Assembly (NCBI GenBank): GCA_012515365.1
Contig: JAAYYM010000438.1
Location: forward strand, 1-6,962
DNA length: 6,962 nt
Direction of reading: 5' to 3'
Source: Clostridia bacterium
GTDB taxonomy: Bacteria > Bacillota_A > Clostridia > Lachnospirales > Lachnospiraceae
Of the stretch, positions 1-5,227 are shown in pieces; position 1 is the first letter of the stretch, and each line of letters starts with the position of its first letter. The position numbers and the translations under genes were made by a program. Under the pieces are notes generated by a model. It was not told the origin of the DNA, did not search any database, and saw only the letters and a list, made by a program, of their open reading frames with translations.

Positions 1-3
1 AGT

Positions 4-11
4 GGTGCCAG
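4..11 (-). promoter_or_regulatory. Possible sigma54 -24 half-element cut by window edge
   Basis: Read on the minus strand, positions 11-4 give CTGGCACC, which contains the consensus -24 box YTGGCAC exactly. The matching -12 box (TTGC, five bases after TGGCAC) would fall just outside the window, so the promoter can be neither confirmed nor refused. About 8 bases upstream, 18-28 reads AAATGCAAAAA on the plus strand, the same 11 bases found at the activator-site copy beginning near 5126. A gene to the left could therefore be co-regulated with this operon. A chance match of a 6-mer in an intergenic stretch is quite possible. Confidence 0.2.
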
Positions 12-76
12 TATCACAAATGCAAAAAACTGTCTGAAAAAACAGATACGGTTCTTTTCATAGGCCCTCTCAAACT

Positions 77-151
77 TTCGTATTCCAAGGCATTATACTT
101 TTAATATATTTACAATATTATAATTGGTCGGGTTTGTCAATGGAATACGAA
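77..151. repeat. 11-bp inverted repeat with 53-bp spacing
   Basis: TTCGTATTCCA at 77-87 is the exact reverse complement of TGGAATACGAA at 141-151. The 53 bp between the arms are AT-rich and hold a promoter-like sequence reading leftwards whose -35 box abuts the right arm. The arms could be two binding half-sites of a repressor that loops across the promoter, or a long-loop RNA stem after the operon's last gene. The identity of the arms is directly visible; the role is a guess. Confidence 0.5.
112..140 (-). promoter_or_regulatory. Candidate sigma70-type promoter reading leftwards
   Basis: On the minus strand a perfect TTGACA (-35, 140-135) is followed after 17 bp by TATTGT (-10, 117-112; four of six consensus bases). 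A second TATAAT lies only 12 bp from the -35, too close to pair with it. In an AT-rich stretch such matches arise by chance, but the exact -35 and ideal spacing are worth noting. It would transcribe a gene beyond the left edge of the window, with a start near 105. Confidence 0.3.
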
Positions 152-167
152 GGGATGATTTTGAGTT

Positions 168-1091
168 TCAAAATGATTTTTTTAACAAGCTTCTTTGCCC
201 AAAAACAGAATATATTAGTTTTAATGCAGCCCATGATGTAATATCAGCAGAATCAAGAGGAGGGGAAACCTCAACCAAGTCCATTGCTTTTATGGGAAGA
301 TTTGCGATTAATTCTTTAAGTATTTTCATCAACTCTCTAGTACTTAGCCCTCCTGCCTCTGGGGTTCCTGTTCCGGGGGCAAATGCCGGATCCAGGACAT
401 CAATATCAAGAGTAAGATAGATTGTGTCATACCCTTCATATCTTTCACTTATTTTGGCGATTACATTGTAAACACCTTTTTCAAAAATTTCCTCTGCTTC
501 TATCACCAATATATCTTTATGTTTTCTATAGAATTCAACCTCTTCTTTTTCATAAGCCCTGATACCAACAAATGTCATTCCCTCATCATTCAAGTTATTG
601 CAGTTTTCTATGGCTCTTCTAGCCGGAGATCCATGAGACCAAATATGTCCTTCGAAATTATCACATAAATCACTATGTGAGTCAAAGTGAATGTATCCGA
701 TTTTTTCTTTCCTATGTACTTGCCCAAACGCTTTCATCAAAGGAATTGTAATTGAATGATCTCCCCCTATGAAAATACAGAACTTTTCGGTTCCCATAAT
801 TACTTGGGCTTCCCTCTCAATTGTATTAAAAAAACGCTCCCAGTTTAAATCGGGTTGGAAATTTCCATTATCCTTAATTTTAAGATCTTCAAAAAATATA
901 CCATTTTCGTTTGACGGAGGCAAAACTCTTGATAAATACCTTATTCTATCTGCCGCGCTTGCCGCACCCTTTCCAACACTTGCAGCATTGTCAAAAGGAA
1001 TTCCCTTTATATATATATCGGCTTCCTTATCGGAATCAGTTAACAACCCTGACCAGTCAAGCCCAAATCTCTCTAATTGTTTTTTCTCCAT
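168..1091 (-). CDS. Ureohydrolase B (agmatinase/arginase superfamily)
   Basis: This is a metal-dependent amidinohydrolase of the arginase/agmatinase fold, predicted to hydrolyse the guanidino group of a small compound, typically to urea plus an amine, in the cytoplasm. The 307-aa length is normal for the family. All six expected metal ligands are present: H112 in GGDHS, D137, H139 and D141 in HFDSHSD, and D229 and D231 in TLDIDVLDP. H153 (WSHGS) and E274 (DLVEVSP) match conserved active-site positions, and the family signature PGTGTPEAGG is at 239-248. The ATG at 1089-1091 was chosen because GGAGAGG lies just upstream; a TTG 14 codons earlier opens the frame but has no ribosome site. It is the last gene of the operon, separated from the dehydrogenase by a gap with a 44-bp palindrome. 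Its N-terminal third lacks the usual G-x-R-x-GP-x-x-IR block seen in ureohydrolase A, reading GKGAASAADRIRYLSR instead, so it belongs to a different subgroup. The exact substrate is unknown. Confidence 0.88.
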   Translation of the reverse strand: MEKKQLERFGLDWSGLLTDSDKEADIYIKGIPFDNAASVGKGAASAADRIRYLSRVLPPSNENGIFFEDLKIKDNGNFQPDLNWERFFNTIEREAQVIMGTEKFCIFIGGDHSITIPLMKAFGQVHRKEKIGYIHFDSHSDLCDNFEGHIWSHGSPARRAIENCNNLNDEGMTFVGIRAYEKEEVEFYRKHKDILVIEAEEIFEKGVYNVIAKISERYEGYDTIYLTLDIDVLDPAFAPGTGTPEAGGLSTRELMKILKELIANLPIKAMDLVEVSPPLDSADITSWAALKLIYSVFGQRSLLKKSF

Positions 1092-1137
1092 GCTTTCTGC
1101 CCTCTCCTTTTTTCTTAATACACTTCTTGGCAATCAT

Positions 1138-1181
1138 ATTCGGCAGAAATTATTTTTTATATATAATAATTCCTGCCGAAT
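1138..1181. repeat. 44-bp near-perfect palindrome between dehydrogenase and ureohydrolase B
   Basis: ATTCGGCAGAAATTATT (1138-1154) and AATAATTCCTGCCGAAT (1165-1181) are inverted copies with 16 of 17 bases matching, separated by 10 A/T bases. In RNA this makes a strong hairpin in either orientation. On the minus strand it is not followed by a U-run, so it is not a standard intrinsic terminator for the genes transcribed here. It lies 30 bp after the dehydrogenase stop codon and 46 bp before the ureohydrolase B start. It could be an mRNA-processing or stability hairpin that sets the level of the last gene, or an operator. Confidence 0.7.
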
Positions 1182-1211
1182 TAAGATAATATCTTCAAAA
1201 TATGTCAACAA

Positions 1212-2372
1212 TTAATTGTTTTCATAAGCAGCTTTTAGCACTTTCATATATCCGGCTTTGTCAATGGCTCTTGCATTATTTTCCGAGAGCATATTTCTGG
1301 CAGAAGCTTCAGCAATCTCATCAAATTTATCCGGAGATATATATTCAAGCTCTTTTAATGTTGGTATTTTTACTTTTTTGTTTAGTTCTTTAATTTTCGA
1401 TATTCCTTCCAAAGCTATTTCCTCTTCTGTTTTTCCCTTCGTATAAACACCTAAGCACCTGGCTATTTCAGCATATCTCTTGCTATTACCAGGAAGATTG
1501 TATTCCATTACATAAGGAAGAAAAATCGAATTCCCGACTCCATGAGGTGTATCGTACCATCCTCCGATTGTCTCGGAAATAGCATGCACTGCACCAACGT
1601 CCGCATTGCCAAAAGCTATACCGGCCATCATACTTCCCAACATCATATTTTCGCGAGCCTCTATATTGTCTCCCTGTTCAACGGCAGTAACAATACTTTT
1701 GCTGATTAATTCTATTGCCCTCAATGCTAAAACATCAGTAAGAGGTTGACCGATTTTACAGGTATATGCTTCAATGGCATGCGTCAAAGCATCTACTCCT
1801 GTCGAGGCGGTCAATGATGGCGGTAAAGAAATCAATAGCTCCGCATCGACGATGGCCACTTCTGCAGCTATCGTCCCAAGTTCCCAGAGACTCATTTTAT
1901 GTTTTCGTTTTGTATCTGTTATCACAGCAACAAATGTAACTTCACTTCCCGTGCCTGCAGTTGTAGGTATGCAGATTGTCGGTAACATACCATTTTTTAG
2001 GGGAACTCCCTCCCAATCCTGACACGTACCTCCGTTTTTAACTAAAATGGCAGTGGCTTTCGCCTGGTCCATAGAACTCCCGCCACCAATGCCAATAATT
2101 ACGTTAGCCTCCATATCCAGTGCCATTTTTGCAGATTTCATACAATCAACGTCCCGGGGATTGGATTTTACCTCGTTATAGACTTCGAATTCTATTTTTT
2201 CTTTTGACAAGTTTTCTTTTATTTTGTCCATTGTAGAAGTCTCTGATAAAAAGGAATCCGTAACGATTAATACTTTTTTCGCTCCAAGCGAAACAGCTTC
2301 CTGGCCCACCTTCAAAACCGATCCGGCTCCATATACAATTTTTGTTCTGTGAAAAAACTCATTAATACTCAT
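1212..2372 (-). CDS. Iron-containing alcohol dehydrogenase (group III)
   Basis: This is an NAD(P)-dependent, iron-dependent alcohol/aldehyde oxidoreductase of 386 aa, the usual length for group III Fe-ADHs, acting in the cytoplasm. The nucleotide-binding GGGS is at 96-99 within IGIGGGSSMDQAK, followed by the conserved TTAGTGSE at 137-144. The four metal ligands are intact: D194 and H198 (TGVDALTHAIEAY), H263 (GAVHAISE) and H277 (YDTPHGVG). The start ATG has GAGAGG seven to eight bases upstream, and that ribosome site overlaps the stop codon of the permease, so the two are translationally close. Members of this family oxidise or reduce simple alcohols, 1,3-propanediol, butanol, lactaldehyde and others, and the sequence does not reveal which. 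Operon placement suggests it handles an alcohol or aldehyde made from, or part of, the imported compound. Confidence 0.93.
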   Translation of the reverse strand: MSINEFFHRTKIVYGAGSVLKVGQEAVSLGAKKVLIVTDSFLSETSTMDKIKENLSKEKIEFEVYNEVKSNPRDVDCMKSAKMALDMEANVIIGIGGGSSMDQAKATAILVKNGGTCQDWEGVPLKNGMLPTICIPTTAGTGSEVTFVAVITDTKRKHKMSLWELGTIAAEVAIVDAELLISLPPSLTASTGVDALTHAIEAYTCKIGQPLTDVLALRAIELISKSIVTAVEQGDNIEARENMMLGSMMAGIAFGNADVGAVHAISETIGGWYDTPHGVGNSIFLPYVMEYNLPGNSKRYAEIARCLGVYTKGKTEEEIALEGISKIKELNKKVKIPTLKELEYISPDKFDEIAEASARNMLSENNARAIDKAGYMKVLKAAYENN

Positions 2373-2384
2373 TTTTTTAACCTC

Positions 2385-3800
2385 TCAAGCTTTAGTGCTG
2401 TATCCACCGATATTGTTTCTGACTAATATTAATTTTGCAAGTATGAAATATAAAATTGCTACAAATATTACAGAAGCGCCGGATGCAGTAAGATATTTAA
2501 ATGGCTCTTGATATACTAATGTGGCAGGATTTAGGAACAACAGATAAAAAGGCATTCCTGCCGCAAAGGATACTATTGCAACCCAATTAAATCCTTTCCA
2601 AAAAGAATATTTTGATGTCTTGGTATTATCATACAAACCTACAACGTCAAGTCTTTGTTTTCTTAATAAGAAATAATCAACACAATTAATTGCTACCATA
2701 GGGCAATAGAATGTGCATGTAACACCAAGCATAATATAAAAGTTATCATATATTTGTGATGGCCATAAGATTAATCCGATAATTCCGGGCAAACAGAATA
2801 TAGCTATGACTACAGGCCATTTTTTATTTCGAAAAAATTTAAAATTCTTTAATCCCAAGCATATCCCATATGTAACGATTGCATTAGATGTAATGTTGGC
2901 TATTGCAACAAATACTAATGCCAAAACTCCCAGTACAACTCCTCCCAATGGGATCATCCATTCTGTTGGGTCACTGCTGCCAATTGTCACTGCTGCAGCG
3001 CAGCCAACAGCTGTCCCCAAAGATGCCGCCAATATTAATCCGGCAAGGTTTGCCCAGTATGCCGCCCTTGTAGTTTTGCAGAGCCTTGCCATACCGCCCA
3101 TATTTGGCCACCAAGACAAACCTGCTCCCAAACTTAATTCAAAAGCCAGCAGAAAATTAACCCATTCACTGTCAAATGGTGCAATTGGAGGAGCATTTAC
3201 AATAACATCCCATCCAACGTCCTTTGATAATATGATTAATAATGCAATAATTGTAATTATTAGTAATGGAGCAACAATTATATTAAATTTTCTTATTACA
3301 AGGGGGCCTCTCCAAACAACGAGAAACACTATTGCAACAGAAACTATTGACATTACCCCAACAAATCCAGGCCCCATGGTGTCCGTTTTTACAGCTGTAC
3401 TGACAACATTATCAACAGCTCTTCCAAACATTATTGATAGTATAATAAGCCATGCCACCTGGAATACAAACATAAATACCATAACAATTGCTTTTCCCCG
3501 ATTTCCCATATAACTACTTGAAATCGTATAATTGTCTGCTCCGTATTTTGCACTGGGCACTGATGTACCCATTGCCATCAATAACACCGCTGCCATATTG
3601 CCTGCCAGGGTCGCTATAACAGCCGGCCAAAAATCAACAAAAAGCGAAACCGTACCACCAATTAAAAAACACCAGGTAGCAATGGCAAAGCCAATATTTA
3701 TACAGCTGTTGTCAAATAAGCTGTATACTCTTTCTTCTTTCATTACAGGAAGCATTCCGAATTGAGCTTCCTTATTAGCATCAAAACTATTATTACTCAT
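2385..3800 (-). CDS. NCS1-family permease (cytosine/purine/hydantoin type)
   Basis: This is a 471-aa integral membrane transporter of the nucleobase-cation-symport-1 family, which imports cytosine, purines, allantoin, hydantoins, thiamine and related ring or ureido compounds with a sodium ion or proton. About twelve hydrophobic segments span roughly residues 31-460 after a short polar N-terminus. Family features include the conserved loop VPSAKYGADN at 81-90, the TM6 stretch GAGLSWWPNMGGMAR at 225-239, NITSNAIVTYG at 302-312, and the closing DYFLLRKQRLDV at 374-385. The start ATG follows AAGGAG by six bases and lies 16 bp after the small membrane gene. Substrate is not assignable. TM6 lacks the tryptophan that stacks on hydantoin in Mhp1 at the position I would align, and it carries E221 within the membrane stretch, which might suit a cationic guanidino substrate. 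That last point is speculative. Confidence 0.9.
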   Translation of the reverse strand: MSNNSFDANKEAQFGMLPVMKEERVYSLFDNSCINIGFAIATWCFLIGGTVSLFVDFWPAVIATLAGNMAAVLLMAMGTSVPSAKYGADNYTISSSYMGNRGKAIVMVFMFVFQVAWLIILSIMFGRAVDNVVSTAVKTDTMGPGFVGVMSIVSVAIVFLVVWRGPLVIRKFNIIVAPLLIITIIALLIILSKDVGWDVIVNAPPIAPFDSEWVNFLLAFELSLGAGLSWWPNMGGMARLCKTTRAAYWANLAGLILAASLGTAVGCAAAVTIGSSDPTEWMIPLGGVVLGVLALVFVAIANITSNAIVTYGICLGLKNFKFFRNKKWPVVIAIFCLPGIIGLILWPSQIYDNFYIMLGVTCTFYCPMVAINCVDYFLLRKQRLDVVGLYDNTKTSKYSFWKGFNWVAIVSFAAGMPFYLLFLNPATLVYQEPFKYLTASGASVIFVAILYFILAKLILVRNNIGGYSTKA

Positions 3801-3816
3801 TTCTGTCTCCTTCCAA

Positions 3817-4035
3817 TTAACCGATACTCAACCTAAAAGCTTCAATAAATACAGGCAATAAACCCGCCAAGACAAACAATGCAAGTATAAATGCCCAGTC
3901 AATCTTTTTTAGCGGAGGAACAATATCACCCTTTTCTTCAATGGTGGCTACTCTTTTACATAATTCCTTTTCGAGTTCTTCATCCAAACCGGTTTTCCCC
4001 TTTAATTCGCTATAAACACTTTCATAACTTTTCAT
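3817..4035 (-). CDS. Small single-pass membrane protein, possible permease partner
   Basis: I do not recognise this 72-aa protein as a named family. Residues 1-45 are hydrophilic and charged (SELKGKTGLDEELEKELCKR), with likely helical character. About residues 46-66 form one hydrophobic segment (WAFILALFVLAGLLPVFIEAF), ending in a very short tail, so the protein is probably anchored with its charged part in the cytoplasm. It is a real gene: AAGGAG sits six bases before the ATG, it is 15 bp from the upstream stop and 16 bp from the downstream permease start, and it is in frame and direction with the operon. Small one- or two-helix proteins often accompany secondary transporters (for example YhdT next to PanF, YjcH next to ActP), so a role as an accessory subunit of the NCS1 permease is a reasonable inference. 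Confidence 0.8.
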   Translation of the reverse strand: MKSYESVYSELKGKTGLDEELEKELCKRVATIEEKGDIVPPLKKIDWAFILALFVLAGLLPVFIEAFRLSIG

Positions 4036-4050
4036 TTTCTTCTCCTTTCC

Positions 4051-4992
4051 TCACTTTTTTTGCAATGCAATAATGGATATAAATTCAAAAACTATATTGC
4101 TTGCCAGAAATGCTGTTATTTGTGACGGATCCACGCAAGGCAAGACTTCAACAATGTCGTAACCTATAAAACTGATATCTTTTAGTTTTCTTATCATATC
4201 AAGTATTTCCATACTTGAGAATCCGCCTACTTCTATGGTTCCTGTTCCCGGTGCATAAGCAGGATCTACAAAGTCAATGTCGAATGAAAAAAAGGCCTTT
4301 TTATCTCCAACTCTATTAATAATACGTTCAATGGTATTAGCCAGCCCAATTTCTCTCATTTCGAAGCTTGTTATGACTTCAAACCCCAGGTTTTCTGATT
4401 CAATTAAGTCTTTTTCGGAATAAAAAGTTCCCCGCATACCAATTTGAATGGAATGCTCTACATCAATAAGTCCTTCTTCCAGAGCTCTTCTAAAAACTGT
4501 TCCATGATTGTATTTTTTTCCGAAATATGAATCTATGGTGTCAAAATGAGAATCAAAATGAACTAAAGCCACCGGTCCATGAATTTTTGCTATTGCCCTT
4601 AACTCACCTAATGTAATTGAATGATCGCCACCAAGACAAATTGGAATTGCACCGCTCTTAACTACTGGTAAAAGTTCCTTTTCTATTCTTTCATATGTGT
4701 CTTCAATATATCCGGGATTAACAGAAACATCTCCATAGTCAACCCCTGACAATTTTTCAACAACATTTACCTTTTGAGGAGCATTATAAGGTTTAATCAA
4801 CGAGGATATATCTCTTATTGCCGAAGGTCCAAAACGAGATCCTGTTCTGTAAGTAGATGCGGTGTCAAAAGGAATACCAATCACTGCGTAATCAATGTCT
4901 TCTGTTGTTTTGATATTTGGAAGTCTCATGAATGTCTTTATCTCTGCAAATCGTGGAACTTCCAATGAATTTATCGGTACATATTTATTCAT
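4051..4992 (-). CDS. Ureohydrolase A (agmatinase-like amidinohydrolase)
   Basis: This is a metal-dependent ureohydrolase of 313 aa in the SpeB branch, which includes agmatinase, guanidinobutyrase, guanidinopropionase and guanidine hydrolase. The expected reaction is cleavage of a guanidino group to urea and an amine. All six metal ligands are visible: H124 (GGDHS), D147, H149 and D151 (HFDSHFD), and D238 and D240 (SFDIDFVDP). H163 (YNHGT) and E282 (YDIVEVLP) match conserved active-site positions, and PGTGTIEVGG is at 248-257. The N-terminal block RTGSRFGPSAIR (49-60) and the YFGKKYNHGTVFRRA segment (156-170) are typical of agmatinase-like enzymes. The ATG is preceded by AGGAGG with a five-base spacer. 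It is the first gene after a strong sigma54 promoter, which marks it as a key function of the induced pathway. Specificity cannot be settled by eye, so no gene symbol is given. Confidence 0.92.
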   Translation of the reverse strand: MNKYVPINSLEVPRFAEIKTFMRLPNIKTTEDIDYAVIGIPFDTASTYRTGSRFGPSAIRDISSLIKPYNAPQKVNVVEKLSGVDYGDVSVNPGYIEDTYERIEKELLPVVKSGAIPICLGGDHSITLGELRAIAKIHGPVALVHFDSHFDTIDSYFGKKYNHGTVFRRALEEGLIDVEHSIQIGMRGTFYSEKDLIESENLGFEVITSFEMREIGLANTIERIINRVGDKKAFFSFDIDFVDPAYAPGTGTIEVGGFSSMEILDMIRKLKDISFIGYDIVEVLPCVDPSQITAFLASNIVFEFISIIALQKK

Positions 4993-4997
4993 TCTTG

Positions 4998-5003
4998 CCT
5001 CCT
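4998..5003 (-). promoter_or_regulatory. Ribosome binding site of ureohydrolase A
   Basis: A full AGGAGG, five bases before the ATG at 4992, confirms that start and predicts strong translation of the first operon gene. Confidence 0.85.
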
Positions 5004-5046
5004 TTTTTTGAATGCACTTTAATTGATATATTTATACTTTTATTAT

Positions 5047-5064
5047 AAAGCAATTATCATGCCA
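5047..5064 (-). promoter_or_regulatory. Sigma54 (-24/-12) promoter of the operon
   Basis: The minus strand reads CTGGCATGATAATTGCTT from 5064 to 5047. Against the consensus YTGGCACG-N4-TTGCW only the C of CAC differs (T here). The invariant GG (5062-5061) and GC (5050-5049) are separated by exactly 10 bp, as sigma54 requires. Transcription would start near 5037, giving a leader of about 45 nt before ureohydrolase A. The neighbouring gene encodes the GAFTGA-type activator that such a promoter needs, and candidate activator sites lie 60-165 bp upstream. A TATAAT overlapping 5041-5046 lacks a matching -35 box and is probably incidental. Confidence 0.88.
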
Positions 5065-5113
5065 GTTGCTTTTCCTTTGGTTTTTCAACGTTTTTTACTT
5101 CTCAGGCAAATCA

Positions 5114-5153
5114 AAAGACGAGGCAAATGCAAAAATGCACTTATCTCGTCTTT
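5114..5153. repeat. 40-bp imperfect palindrome around activator site 1
   Basis: AAAGACGAG (5114-5122) and CTCGTCTTT (5145-5153) are perfect 9-bp inverted arms. Their centre, 5133.5, coincides exactly with the centre of the ATGCA-type dyad at 5127-5140. Counting inner matches, about 15 of 18 base pairs would form around an AAAA loop. On the minus strand the right-hand arm is followed by TTTTGATTT, so in RNA it could be the terminator of the activator gene, which ends 75 bp upstream. As DNA it extends the activator-binding dyad. Both uses are possible together. Confidence 0.6.
5127..5140 (+). promoter_or_regulatory. Candidate activator site 1 (UAS)
   Basis: ATGCAAAAATGCAC is an imperfect dyad (ATGCA, four A, TGCAC) about 70 bp upstream of the -24 box. 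The same motif recurs twice more in this 235-bp gap and is thus the best candidate for the binding site of the adjacent Fis-type helix-turn-helix activator. The position, near -96 from the predicted start, is usual for sigma54 enhancers. Confidence 0.6.
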
Positions 5154-5193
5154 ATTTTCCTAAAAAACATAGCATTTCTAGTCAATACTTCAT

Positions 5194-5207
5194 ATGCAAA
5201 AACGCAC
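5194..5207 (+). promoter_or_regulatory. Candidate activator site 2 (UAS)
   Basis: ATGCAAAAACGCAC matches site 1 at 13 of 14 positions in the same orientation; its dyad symmetry is weaker. The centre lies 67 bp from site 1 and 20 bp from site 3, so sites 2 and 3 are about two helical turns apart and on the same DNA face, as paired enhancer sites usually are. Confidence 0.6.
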
Positions 5208-5213
5208 TACACG

Positions 5214-5227
5214 ATGCATTTTTGCAT
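5214..5227 (-). promoter_or_regulatory. Candidate activator site 3 (UAS)
   Basis: Read on the minus strand this is ATGCAAAAATGCAT, a perfect 5-bp dyad (ATGCA and TGCAT around four bases) and the most symmetric copy. It matches site 1 at 13 of 14 positions. It begins directly after the stop codon of the activator gene (5228-5230), so the enhancer cluster abuts the regulator's coding end. Confidence 0.62.

Larger units (their letters stand above)
1..167. other. Gene-free left edge downstream of the operon
   Basis: No credible gene is visible here. On the minus strand a 15-codon frame runs from an ATG at 59-61 to a TGA at 14-16, too short to defend. The stretch is very AT-rich in the middle (about 90-130). 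It contains an 11-bp inverted repeat, a sigma70-like promoter candidate reading leftwards, and a TGGCAC half-element near the edge, each listed separately. I see no convincing intrinsic terminator for the operon that ends at 168, so its transcript may run past the window or end by another mechanism. Confidence 0.6.

Noticed and set aside
22..48. A CTGT/ACAG hairpin followed by six T on the minus strand as the operon terminator.
   Set aside because: The stem is only four base pairs, too weak for an intrinsic terminator.
14..61. A 15-codon minus-strand frame with GAGAGG nearby, a possible leader peptide.
   Set aside because: Too short, spacing to the GAGAGG is tight at four bases, and no attenuator-like structure accompanies it in the window.
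158..174. ATTTTGA/TCAAAAT hairpin over the stop codon of ureohydrolase B.
   Set aside because: All A/T apart from one pair, and the T-run follows only on the plus strand, where no gene converges.
1138..1181. A sigma54 promoter within the palindrome (GGCAGG...).
   Set aside because: There is no GC at the required 10-bp spacing from GG.
1183..1208. Internal sigma70 promoter before ureohydrolase B based on TTGACA at 1203-1208.
   Set aside because: The best -10 candidate at 17-bp spacing is CTTAAT, which lacks the key second-position A.
769..1215. A 148-codon plus-strand open frame opposite ureohydrolase B.
   Set aside because: It overlaps a clearly real gene with full catalytic motifs and has no family features; it also runs through the palindrome.
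2806..3513. A 235-codon open frame on the plus strand, opposite the permease.
   Set aside because: It is an antisense shadow of the NCS1 gene, rich in Thr/Asn/Ile as expected from reverse-complemented membrane codons, with no ribosome site or recognisable domain.
4993..5046. A guanidine or other riboswitch in the operon leader.
   Set aside because: The predicted leader is only about 45 nt, AT-rich and without stable structure or recognisable aptamer motifs.
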